From Bacteroidetes bacterium GWF2_38_335 (GTDB lineage Bacteria; Bacteroidota; Bacteroidia; Bacteroidales; GWF2-38-335): 32,552 nucleotides of DNA. Made by a program: the position numbers and the translations under genes. Of the stretch, positions 24,981 through 32,230 are shown one piece after another. The stretch's first letter is position 1; each line of letters begins with the position of its first letter. The notes under the pieces were generated by a model. It was given only the letters and a program-made list of their open reading frames with translations. It did no database searches and was not told the DNA's origin. The stretch lies in NCBI GenBank assembly GCA_001769535.1, contig MEOH01000027.1:1-32552 (forward strand), given 5' to 3'.

Positions 24981-25730
24981 ATGAAATATTTATTGGTGCT
25001 TTTCCTTTCTGTTTCAATATTGGCGTTCTCTTCAATAAGAACTGAAAAAAATCCTTTTGAAGGAGAGCCCGATGGTGCACTTTTACCGGTAATATACCAA
25101 TTTGAAAGCCACATAAAGGGTTTATATCTGATTAATCACTATGATGACAAAATAAATTACGATGCTTTCAGATTTGCCATGATGGGCTATTATAATATGC
25201 GTGCACAAAATCTTCTGGAAAAAGACAGTCTGGTTACAATTATTGATTTTACCCTTCCTTCTAACCAAAAAAGAATGCACATAATAAACCTGAACACAGG
25301 CAAAATAGTTGTCAGTACTTTGGTTGCTCACGGAATGAATACCGGTGAAGAAATGCCAAATCGGTTTTCGAACAAGGACAAATCAAAACAGAGTTGTATG
25401 GGATTTTTCTACACTTCGGAGACTTATGACGGCCGGCATGAGTATTCGCTGAAAATTGATGGAATTGACACATTATATAATAATAATGCGCGAAACAGGG
25501 GAATCGTTTTTCATGGTGCCGATTATGTGAGTGAAGACTATATCAAATATAATGGCCGGTTGGGAAGAAGTTTCGGGTGCCCTGCCCTGCCCCAAAAAAC
25601 AAACCAATATATTGTTGACCTGATCAAGGGAGGATCAATGGTTTTTATTTACTCAGGCAATCCCAAATACCTTGCGTCCTCAAAATATCTTGATCTGGAA
25701 AGAGCTGCAGAATATTTTTGCGAAAATTAA
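24981..25730 (+). CDS. Exported murein L,D-transpeptidase catalytic-domain protein (YkuD_2 type)
   Basis: 249 residues from the ATG at 24981, which gives a signal peptide (MKYLLVLFLSVSILAFSS); an ATG at 24930 in the same frame would bury it. The catalytic region has His178 in IVFHGADYVS and the nucleophile Cys200 in GRSFGCPALP, with Ser197 before it: the H-x(n)-S-x-G-C-P pattern of the YkuD_2 (PF13645) family. YkuD relatives form 3-3 or lipoprotein cross-links in peptidoglycan through the active-site cysteine. YkuD_2 proteins are common in Bacteroidota, and few, if any, have been tested biochemically as far as I know. The convergent neighbour is murI, also a wall gene, but they are not co-transcribed. 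Confidence 0.9.
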   Translation: MKYLLVLFLSVSILAFSSIRTEKNPFEGEPDGALLPVIYQFESHIKGLYLINHYDDKINYDAFRFAMMGYYNMRAQNLLEKDSLVTIIDFTLPSNQKRMHIINLNTGKIVVSTLVAHGMNTGEEMPNRFSNKDKSKQSCMGFFYTSETYDGRHEYSLKIDGIDTLYNNNARNRGIVFHGADYVSEDYIKYNGRLGRSFGCPALPQKTNQYIVDLIKGGSMVFIYSGNPKYLASSKYLDLERAAEYFCEN

Positions 25731-25756
25731 TTGGATAATTTGCCTTCGGCGGTATT

Positions 25757-25807
25757 GGATATTCGCTGCGATGATGCCGGATATTTGCTGTGCTGATACC
25801 AGATATC
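25757..25807. repeat. 22-bp tandem repeat, about 2.3 copies
   Basis: Units at 25757-25778 and 25779-25800 share GGATATT-x-GCTG and GATRCC, and a third starts at 25801 (AGATATC). GATATTTGC at 25780-25788 is also inverted as GCAAATATC at 25820-25828, at the murI stop codon, and could serve as a weak convergent terminator. Confidence 0.55.
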
Positions 25808-25827
25808 AAATTGTTAAAGGCAAATAT

Positions 25828-26613
25828 CTATCTGGCTCTAACCTCAACATTAAAATCACAAATATCATTCAGCAAGTTTTGCAAAGGGATTAAGTCACCA
25901 GTGGAATAGAAAGTATATTTTGCCTTATGGGTTTTGACAGCATTAAGTTCAAATGTTTTTAACTGGTCGGCTGTACGTCGCGCAACTGCAGGAGAAGGAT
26001 CAATGATTACTGCCTTTTTACCAATAATTTTTTTGATGGCGGGAATAAGAAACGGGTAATGGGTGCAACCCAAAACAATATGATCTGCTTTTTCCCTTAA
26101 CATCGGGTTCAGGTATTTTTCAAGCATTGTATAGGTTTCGGGCGACTCGTAATTTCCCTTTTCAACCAATTCAACCAATCCATGGCCTATCTGGGTATGA
26201 ACATGAACTCCTGACGCGAATTTTTTACTGGTTTCTTTATACAACCTGCCGTCAAATGTTCCGGCTGTAGCTAAAACTCCAATATGTCCGGTTTCAGAGT
26301 TAAGTGCTGCCGGTTTTACTGCCGGTTCCATGCCAATAAACGGAATGTCGTATTTTTCTCTTAAAAAATCAATGGCTGCAGCTGTTGCAGTATTGCAGGC
26401 CACTACAATCATTTTTGCTTCCAGCTCAAGCAGAAAATCAACATTTATTGAAGAAAGTTGCTTTATTTCATCATGTGACCGGGGGCCATAAGGGCAATTT
26501 GCCGAGTCGGCCAGATAAATCATTGATTCTCCGGGAAGTACTTTAACAAGTTCGCGCCAAACTGACAGTCCGCCTACCCCTGAGTCAAAAATTCCAATGG
26601 GATGATTATTCAT
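25828..26613 (-). CDS. murI: Glutamate racemase
   Basis: 261 residues, normal family length. It interconverts L- and D-glutamate for peptidoglycan precursors in the cytoplasm. The two catalytic cysteines are Cys73 in VACNTATAAA and Cys183 in LGCTHYPFLIP. FDSGVGGLSV (9-18) and CPYGPRS (40-46) are the substrate-binding motifs, with Asp10 and Ser11 conserved. The start at 26613 is fixed by the conserved IGIFDSG motif close to the N-terminus. It is probably transcribed from its own promoter; a 78-bp gap separates it from the small lipoprotein gene upstream on the same strand. Confidence 0.97.
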   Translation of the reverse strand: MNNHPIGIFDSGVGGLSVWRELVKVLPGESMIYLADSANCPYGPRSHDEIKQLSSINVDFLLELEAKMIVVACNTATAAAIDFLREKYDIPFIGMEPAVKPAALNSETGHIGVLATAGTFDGRLYKETSKKFASGVHVHTQIGHGLVELVEKGNYESPETYTMLEKYLNPMLREKADHIVLGCTHYPFLIPAIKKIIGKKAVIIDPSPAVARRTADQLKTFELNAVKTHKAKYTFYSTGDLIPLQNLLNDICDFNVEVRAR

Positions 26614-26661
26614 GATTTAAATTTTTAGATTGTCAAAGATTGCAAAAACAAATAGTGCCTG

Positions 26662-26669
26662 CAAAAATA
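26662..26669 (-). promoter_or_regulatory. Possible murI -7 element
   Basis: TATTTTTG on the minus strand fits TAnnTTTG, 49 bp upstream of the murI start. No -33 TTTG is visible at the right distance, so the call is weak. Confidence 0.3.
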
Positions 26670-26691
26670 ATTTTATTTTTTTCCACACCTA

Positions 26692-26907
26692 TTAGTTACA
26701 TACCACATAATAGCCAAGGGTATCGGGGTACTCCACCTCAAAGGTATCTTTGATTGCATCCACCTCATCCTCCTCGCAGGTTTTGTCAAAATCAATCATT
26801 CCTTCAACCATTTCCTTGTAAACTTTGCAAACATAGCATTTTTTACAACTGTTCACCATCACAGCAACAACAAACAACATCAACAGCAATATTCCGGTTT
26901 TTTTCAT
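26692..26907 (-). CDS. Small Cys-rich lipoprotein
   Basis: 71 residues, not recognised. The lipoprotein signal ends in VNSC with the lipidated Cys21. The mature peptide starts CKKCYVC (Cys21, 24 and 27), then has Cys44 in an acidic stretch (KTCEEDEVD) and Cys70 just before the final Asn. Small envelope proteins of this build are frequent in Bacteroidota. The closely spaced cysteines could hold a metal or form disulfides. The ATG at 26905-26907 is the only sensible start. It is divergent from padR across 164 bp. Confidence 0.75.
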   Translation of the reverse strand: MKKTGILLLMLFVVAVMVNSCKKCYVCKVYKEMVEGMIDFDKTCEEDEVDAIKDTFEVEYPDTLGYYVVCN

Positions 26908-27004
26908 TCTTTAAACGATCTTGTACAGGACAAATATACAGATTTCCTTTTACCTTTTTAAAACCCAAATATGAATCCGTTTGTCAAAAAATAAAAAAAA
27001 TATG

Positions 27005-27025
27005 GTACTATGTATTGCATAGTAC
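27005..27025. promoter_or_regulatory. Probable PadR operator
   Basis: A perfect 8-bp inverted repeat: GTACTATG, a 5-nt spacer TATTG, then CATAGTAC. It covers the -33 region of the padR promoter, as expected for autorepression. ATACT/AGTAT-like half-sites are known for PadR-family regulators; the arms here contain the related GTACTAT/ATAGTAC. Confidence 0.75.
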
Positions 27026-27046
27026 TAAATTTTATATATATCTTTG
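27014..27046 (+). promoter_or_regulatory. Promoter of the padR-PspC operon
   Basis: ATTG (27014-27017), a 21-bp spacer, then TATCTTTG (27039-27046), an exact TAnnTTTG. The start codon is 25 bp downstream. Confidence 0.7.
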
Positions 27047-27071
27047 CATAATATATTAGTAAAACTATTTT

Positions 27072-27401
27072 ATGAAAACAGAAAACGCAAAAGCGCAGAT
27101 GAGGAAAGGGGTGTTGGAGTACTGCATCCTTTCGGTGCTTTCGGGCGGTGACTGCTATGCTTCTGACATAATACGAAAGTTGAAAGATGCTGAGCTCATC
27201 GTGGTTGAAGGCACTCTGTATCCCCTGCTGACACGTCTTAAAAATGACGGATTGCTTGGATATCGCTGGGAAGAATCATCGCAGGGGCCACCAAGGAAAT
27301 ATTACCGTTTGACAAGCGAGGGAGAAGATTTTTTAAAAGACCTTGACGGAGCATGGAATGAGTTGGTGGAGGCTGTGAGGCAAATCAGGATTAAATACTA
27401 A
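27072..27401 (+). CDS. PadR-family transcriptional regulator
   Basis: 109 residues, a minimal PadR with winged helix-turn-helix and a short C-terminal dimer helix. Family signatures: GVLEYCILSVLSGGDCYASDI (13-33, first helices), VVEGTLYPLLTRLKNDGLL (recognition helix) and SQGPPRKYYRLTSEGEDFL (wing). PadR repressors bind palindromes and often respond to small molecules or membrane stress. The palindrome at 27005-27025 overlaps its promoter. It lies 49 bp before a PspC-domain gene; the pair recurs in Bacteroidota, where PadR is presumed to control the membrane protein. The gap between them is an A-rich run of AGATAAAA units. Confidence 0.95.
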   Translation: MKTENAKAQMRKGVLEYCILSVLSGGDCYASDIIRKLKDAELIVVEGTLYPLLTRLKNDGLLGYRWEESSQGPPRKYYRLTSEGEDFLKDLDGAWNELVEAVRQIRIKY

Positions 27402-27450
27402 GTGGAAAGATAAAAGATAAAAAGATAAAAAGAGTAAAAAATATAAAACA

Positions 27451-29028
27451 ATGAAAAAAACATTCACAATAAATATCAGCGGGCAGATTTTTCATATAGA
27501 TGATGATGCCTACGACCGTTTGCAGGGATATCTGAATTCGGTACACCGAAAATTTTCGAATGAAGAGGAAGGCAATGAAATTATTTCAGATATTGAATCA
27601 AGGATTGCCGAACTTTTCAGTGAAAAAATCACCGGCAGTAAACAGGTCATCACCATTGAAGATGTAATAGCTGTAATAAAAATAATGGGTGAGCCCGAAG
27701 AGTTTGAAGACAGTAATAAGGAAGATAAAAAACCGGATGAACCACTTGAGTCAGGAAAGGGAAAACGAGTTTACCGCGATCCGGAAGATATGATTATTGG
27801 CGGTGTTTGCGGTGGTTTCGGAGCCTATTTCGGTCTTGACCCGTTAATTTTCAGAATTACCTTCATTGTGTTGACATTACTGTTTGGGGCAGGTTTCTGG
27901 ATTTACCTGATATTATGGGCTGTTGTTCCCAAAGCCCGCACCACGGCAGAAAAACTTGAGATGAAAGGCGAAAGGGTAAATGTTTCAAACATTGAAAAAA
28001 CCATCAGGGAAGAATTCAGTAACGTAAAGTCAAATATTAAAAATCTTAAAAAAAACAGGAAGTATGGCGAGACGCGCAACTTTTTTGAAAACATTTTCGA
28101 AAATCTTGGTGACGGGTTTCGCACTTTTGCAAAAACGATGGTAATATTTATAGGTACAGGCTTTGTTATATTTGGACTTTTCATGCTGCTGACCTTCATC
28201 TCGTCCTACTTTTTTGAAGACAGTTTCTTTTCCTACACATCCTGGTCGTCGCATTCCCACTCCATTTACACAATGTTTGAAACAGTGGTTAGTCCGGCCA
28301 ACGTAACCATGATATTTCTCGGATTGTTTTTCGTAATCGGAATTCCCCTGATTGCAATGGTTTATGGGGGTATAAAAATGATTTTTAATTTGCGCACCAA
28401 CAACAGAATGGTTGGCATATCCTTCCTTGCTTTCTGGATTTTGGGAATTATTATTCTGGTAGTTGTGGGAATCAGTGAAGGAAGAAATTTCAGGACAAAA
28501 GGAAAAGACATAACCGTCCATTCTTTAACCGGCATGTCTTCGGACACTTTGTATGTTACCATGAACAACGATGGCATGGAAGATGATCTTTTAAGCATTC
28601 ATGAAAACACCCTAAATCTTCTGCAAATTGATGATGAATATGTTATGATGGGCCGGCCGCAATTATCAGTTGTATTGAGTGAGTCGAAAAGCTATGAATT
28701 GATCATTAAAAAGCGGTCACGCGGAAGAAACAAAGCCGACGCCAACGAAAACTCCGAAGAAATCATTTACAACTGGAATTTTGAGGGTTCAACCCTTGTT
28801 CTTGATAATTATTTCAAACTGGCAGCAGATGAAAAATGGCGCCGTCAGTCAATGGAGCTTATCCTGAAAGTTCCCTATGGGAAAACCGTCTATTTTAACA
28901 AAAACGTTGATGATATTATGAATGAGGTGAGCAATACCGACAATATAATTGACGAAGATATGACAGGCAAAATGTGGCGTATGGGAAAAGAAGGATTGTC
29001 ATTGGTTCCTGATACATCTAGGTATTGA
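27451..29028 (+). CDS. PspC-domain membrane protein
   Basis: 525 residues. Residues 1-100 form a soluble cytosolic region (ISDIESRIAELF and VIKIMGEPEEFE are conserved in this family). The PspC domain spans about 105-163 (RVYRDPEDMIIGGVCGGFGAYFGLDP) and contains the first transmembrane segment(s), about 133-159. Further hydrophobic helices lie at about 229-251, 285-309 and 320-341. From about 345 a soluble beta-rich C-terminal domain follows, with an auto-transporter-adhesin-like look (SDTLYVTMNND, NWNFEGSTLVLDNYF). PspC proteins sense or respond to envelope stress in the phage-shock response; no pspA is present here. It follows padR closely and is probably in its operon. The topology is inferred from hydropathy by eye. 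Confidence 0.9.
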   Translation: MKKTFTINISGQIFHIDDDAYDRLQGYLNSVHRKFSNEEEGNEIISDIESRIAELFSEKITGSKQVITIEDVIAVIKIMGEPEEFEDSNKEDKKPDEPLESGKGKRVYRDPEDMIIGGVCGGFGAYFGLDPLIFRITFIVLTLLFGAGFWIYLILWAVVPKARTTAEKLEMKGERVNVSNIEKTIREEFSNVKSNIKNLKKNRKYGETRNFFENIFENLGDGFRTFAKTMVIFIGTGFVIFGLFMLLTFISSYFFEDSFFSYTSWSSHSHSIYTMFETVVSPANVTMIFLGLFFVIGIPLIAMVYGGIKMIFNLRTNNRMVGISFLAFWILGIIILVVVGISEGRNFRTKGKDITVHSLTGMSSDTLYVTMNNDGMEDDLLSIHENTLNLLQIDDEYVMMGRPQLSVVLSESKSYELIIKKRSRGRNKADANENSEEIIYNWNFEGSTLVLDNYFKLAADEKWRRQSMELILKVPYGKTVYFNKNVDDIMNEVSNTDNIIDEDMTGKMWRMGKEGLSLVPDTSRY

Positions 29029-29032
29029 AATT

Positions 29033-29216
29033 TTGCAGAGACGCAAAATTTGCGGAAATGGAATATTTGCAGAGACGGAATATTTGCAGAGACGGAATAT
29101 TTGTAGACGCAAAATTTGTAGAGACGTAAAATTTTGCAGAGACGCAATGATTTGCAGAGACGCAAAATGTTGTAGAGACCAAAATTTTACAGAGACGCAA
29201 AATATTGCGTCTCTAC
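29033..29216. repeat. Array of ten 17-bp repeats with a terminal inverted copy
   Basis: Units close to TTGCAGAGACGCAAAAT start at 29033, 29050, 29067, 29084, 29101, 29116, 29134, 29152, 29170 and 29187. The unit at 29101 is two bases short, and the unit at 29050 is the most diverged. The last unit forms a hairpin: AGAGACGCAA (29191-29200), loop AATA, TTGCGTCTCT (29205-29214). There are no unique spacers, so this is not a CRISPR. Confidence 0.9.
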
Positions 29217-29230
29217 GAAATAAATTAATG

Positions 29231-29263
29231 ATCCCCAAAATTATAACGGGGATTTCGTTTTTT
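29231..29263 (+). terminator. Terminator of the padR-PspC operon
   Basis: ATCCCC (29231-29236) pairs with GGGGAT (29248-29253), followed by TTCGTTTTTTATA. Confidence 0.65.
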
Positions 29264-29310
29264 ATAAAAATCTCTTTATTAATGCATTGTGAGAACATGT
29301 TTTTTGACAC

Positions 29311-29324
29311 TTGATATATATCAA
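29311..29324. promoter_or_regulatory. FNR/CRP-type palindrome upstream of gdhA
   Basis: TTGATATATATCAA is a perfect palindrome and an exact match to the FNR consensus TTGAT-N4-ATCAA. It lies 56 bp before the gdhA -7 element. The remainder of the 397-bp gap 29029-29425 holds the repeat array, the terminator and the gdhA promoter. Confidence 0.5.
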
Positions 29325-29380
29325 TCCTTTTCATGTTTTTTTCGGAGCATTTTTCTATTAATGGAACAAAACATACCGTT

Positions 29381-29388
29381 TACCTTTG
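29381..29388 (+). promoter_or_regulatory. gdhA -7 element
   Basis: TACCTTTG is an exact TAnnTTTG. No TTTG -33 element is found at the right spacing, which would suit an activator-dependent promoter. Confidence 0.55.
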
Positions 29389-29425
29389 CATCGTTCATTT
29401 TGATCATTAATTAAAAAACTTATAT

Positions 29426-30760
29426 ATGAACGTAGAAAAAATAATGAATGACCTCCAGAAAAAACACCCAGGTGAGGTTGAATATTTACAGGCAGTTAGA
29501 GAAGTGCTTGAATCTATTGAAGAAGTGTACAATGAAAATCCACAATTTGAAAGCGCAGGTATCATTGAAAGGCTTGTTGAGCCCGACAGAATTTTAACTT
29601 TTAAAGTTCCCTGGACTGACGACAATGGAAAAGTTCATGTTAACTTAGGTTACAGAGTACAATATAATAATGCTATTGGCCCATACAAAGGCGGTCTGCG
29701 TTTCCACCCTTCAGTAAATTTAAGTATTCTTAAATTCTTAGGATTCGAACAGATTTTCAAAAACAGCTTAACCACACTTCCTATGGGTGGTGGTAAAGGT
29801 GGTTCTGATTTCGATCCTAAAGGAAAATCAAATGCCGAAGTAATGCGTTTCTGCCAGTCATTTATGCTGGAATTATGGAAACTGATTGGCCCGGAAACTG
29901 ATGTTCCTGCTGGTGATATCGGAGTTGGCGGACGTGAAATCGGATTCCTTTATGGAATGTACCGTAAATTAGCCCGTGAAAATACCGGTGTTTTAACAGG
30001 AAAAGGTCTTAACTGGGGTGGTTCATTAATCCGTCCTGAAGCTACAGGTTTTGGAAACGTTTATTTTGCTCAGGAAATGCTGAAAACCAAAGGCGAAAGC
30101 TTTAAAGGAAAAACAGTTTGTATTTCAGGTTTCGGTAACGTAGCATGGGGAGCAGCAATAAAAGTCAACGAACTTGGCGGTAAAGTTGTTACCATTTCAG
30201 GTCCCGACGGTTATATATATGATCCGGAAGGAATTTCAGGCGAAAAAATTGATTACATGCTTGAACTTCGCGCATCCAACCAGGATATCGTAAAACCATA
30301 CTCATTCGAATTTGGTGTTGAATTCCATGCAGGAAAAACTCCATGGGAAGTAAAATGTGACATTGCATTGCCTTGCGCCACCCAGAATGAGCTGAGAAAA
30401 GAAGATGCTGAAAAACTTATTAAAAACGGATGTATCTGCGTAAGTGAAGGCGCCAACATGCCTAGTACTCCTGAAGCAGTAGAAATCTTCCTGAAAAATA
30501 AAATTTTATTCGGCCCGGGAAAAGCTGCCAATGCTGGTGGTGTTGGAACATCCGGACTGGAGATGACTCAGAATTCAATGAAATTGAATTGGACAAGTGA
30601 AGAAGTTGATGCAAAACTGCACCACATTATGGTCTCAATCCACGAAGCCTGTGTTAAACATGGCAAAGACGAAACCGGATTTGTTGACTATGTAAAAGGC
30701 GCAAACATTGCAGGCTTCCTGAAAGTTGCCAATTCAATGGTTGACCAAGGTATTATTTAA
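29426..30760 (+). CDS. gdhA: Glutamate dehydrogenase (hexameric, probably NADP-type)
   Basis: 444 residues, the length of the bacterial hexameric class I enzymes. It reversibly aminates 2-oxoglutarate to glutamate, joining carbon and nitrogen metabolism in the cytoplasm. The catalytic lysine is Lys124 in PMGGGKGGSDFDPKGKS. Substrate-binding lysines lie in GPYKGGLRFHP (Lys88) and FKNSLTTLP (Lys112), and PAGDIGVGGREIG carries the conserved Asp. The Rossmann fold for the cofactor shows ISGFGNVAWGAA (about 234-245). Whether NADP or NAD is used cannot be settled by eye; this subfamily is mostly NADP-dependent. It is monocistronic, with its own promoter, an upstream FNR-like palindrome and a terminator. 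Confidence 0.97.
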   Translation: MNVEKIMNDLQKKHPGEVEYLQAVREVLESIEEVYNENPQFESAGIIERLVEPDRILTFKVPWTDDNGKVHVNLGYRVQYNNAIGPYKGGLRFHPSVNLSILKFLGFEQIFKNSLTTLPMGGGKGGSDFDPKGKSNAEVMRFCQSFMLELWKLIGPETDVPAGDIGVGGREIGFLYGMYRKLARENTGVLTGKGLNWGGSLIRPEATGFGNVYFAQEMLKTKGESFKGKTVCISGFGNVAWGAAIKVNELGGKVVTISGPDGYIYDPEGISGEKIDYMLELRASNQDIVKPYSFEFGVEFHAGKTPWEVKCDIALPCATQNELRKEDAEKLIKNGCICVSEGANMPSTPEAVEIFLKNKILFGPGKAANAGGVGTSGLEMTQNSMKLNWTSEEVDAKLHHIMVSIHEACVKHGKDETGFVDYVKGANIAGFLKVANSMVDQGII

Positions 30761-30887
30761 TTATTCATATTCGTTTGTTTGCTGCCGCTCGGCAGGGTTG
30801 TTAGTTAATTCAGGGCTTGATCGGATCTTTTGCACTCATTTGGTTAGGCCCTGTTTTTTTTCGAATTTTTTCAATTATTTATATAGG

Positions 30888-30918
30888 CGTCCGGGGAAAA
30901 AACCCGGACGTTTTTTTT
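30888..30918 (+). terminator. Intrinsic terminator of gdhA
   Basis: CGTCCGGG (30888-30895), a 7-nt A-rich loop, CCCGGACG (30903-30910), then eight T residues. It lies 127 bp after the gdhA stop codon, so the message has an unusually long 3' end. Confidence 0.92.
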
Positions 30919-30984
30919 ATCCAGACAATCTGTGGATTAATAAGAAATAATTTTTGGATAATTTTCTGGTCAAGTCAATACAAT

Positions 30985-32214
30985 CTATTGGCTATTCCCG
31001 GCAACGAAACCTGTTGAAAAGGCAATTTGTAAGTTGTATCCTCCGGTGGGTCCATCCAGGTCAATAACTTCTCCTGTAAAAAATAATCCCCTGATTAACC
31101 TTGATTCCATTGTTTTCGGGTTAATTTCCCTGGTTGAAACACCGCCCGAGGTAATAATTGCTTCGGCAAAAGGGCGGTAACCCTTGATTTCCATTCTGAA
31201 AGTTTTAAGCCAGTTAATTAAGCGGCCTTTTTCCAGGGAATTGATTTGCCCTGCTCTTTTCTCTGCAGGAATTTTAATCTGTGAAATGCAAACCGGGATC
31301 AGTTTCATGGGGAGCAGACCATTCAAAACGGACCTGAAAGTGTCATTCTTTCGCGCTTCAAAATCTCTTTCAATTCTTCGTTCAAGTTTTTCCTGACTCA
31401 GTGCCGGTTTTAAATCCAATAAAATTCTTACCGGCACTTTTCTATCAATCAGTTTAACTATTTCCCTGCTTTGGGTGAGAATTATCGGTCCGGACAGGCC
31501 TGTTTCCAGAAAAGTCATATCGCCAAATTCTTCAGCATATGTTTTTCCTTCAACAATAACTTTCAGATTGATGTTTTTAAGTTCCAGTCCGGCAAGTCTT
31601 TTCGTATCAAAACTCGTTTCAAGCGGAACAAGAGCGGGAAGAATTTTAGAAACAGTATGTCCTGCTTTTTCAGCAAATTTATAACCATCTCCGGTTGATC
31701 CTGTTGCAGGATAAGATGATCCGCCTGTTGCAATTATCACCGAATTGGAAAAATACGCTCCATCCGGACCCAAAACGCCTCTGATAATTTTATTCTCAAT
31801 TACAAGTTTATCAACCCTGAAGCCGGTAATAAATTCGGCTCCTTGTTTTTTGCACCATGCAACAAGTTTTTCAACAACTTCGGGAGCACTGTCATTCTGA
31901 GGAAAAACACGGTTACCCCTTTCGAGTTTGGTTTTTATTCCAATTCTGTCGAAAAATTCAACAAGATCACGATTACCAAATGAAGTTAACGCATGTCTTA
32001 AAAACTCATTCTCCGGTTTTATTTCAGCCAGAAACTCTTCGATACCGGACATATTGGTGAGATTGCACCTTCCTTTGCCTGTAATGGCCAGTTTGCGGCC
32101 GGGACGGCTCATTTTCTCCAACACCAGCACTTTTTTTCCTTTTCCGGCGGCAACACCGGCAGCCAGAAGACCTGAGGCTCCTCCTCCAATAATAATTGTA
32201 TCAAATTTGTTCAT
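30985..32214 (-). CDS. FAD-dependent oxidoreductase, BaiN/HI0933/YhiN family
   Basis: 409 residues. The N-terminal dinucleotide-binding motif is IIIGGGASGLLAAGVAA (7-23), followed by the family signature GRKLAITGKGRCNLTN (39-54). ATGGSSYPATGSTGDG near 165 and GLSGPIILTQSR near 240 are also conserved, as is the C-terminal FAD motif FFTGEVIDLDGPTGGYNLQIAFSTG. The family includes BaiN, a bile-acid-pathway flavoprotein, and many members of unknown substrate annotated as 'aminoacetone oxidase'. I would not assign a substrate. It starts 16 bp after the DUF5916 gene on the same strand, so the two are likely co-transcribed. Confidence 0.93.
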   Translation of the reverse strand: MNKFDTIIIGGGASGLLAAGVAAGKGKKVLVLEKMSRPGRKLAITGKGRCNLTNMSGIEEFLAEIKPENEFLRHALTSFGNRDLVEFFDRIGIKTKLERGNRVFPQNDSAPEVVEKLVAWCKKQGAEFITGFRVDKLVIENKIIRGVLGPDGAYFSNSVIIATGGSSYPATGSTGDGYKFAEKAGHTVSKILPALVPLETSFDTKRLAGLELKNINLKVIVEGKTYAEEFGDMTFLETGLSGPIILTQSREIVKLIDRKVPVRILLDLKPALSQEKLERRIERDFEARKNDTFRSVLNGLLPMKLIPVCISQIKIPAEKRAGQINSLEKGRLINWLKTFRMEIKGYRPFAEAIITSGGVSTREINPKTMESRLIRGLFFTGEVIDLDGPTGGYNLQIAFSTGFVAGNSQ

Positions 32215-32230
32215 TAAACCGTTTTAGATG

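Noticed and set aside
29033-29216. A CRISPR array
   Set aside because: The 17-bp units follow each other directly with no unique spacers, and no cas gene is near.
30726-31017. Small overlapping ORFs after gdhA
   Set aside because: They read through the gdhA terminator and into the convergent flavoprotein gene, with no start context or family resemblance.
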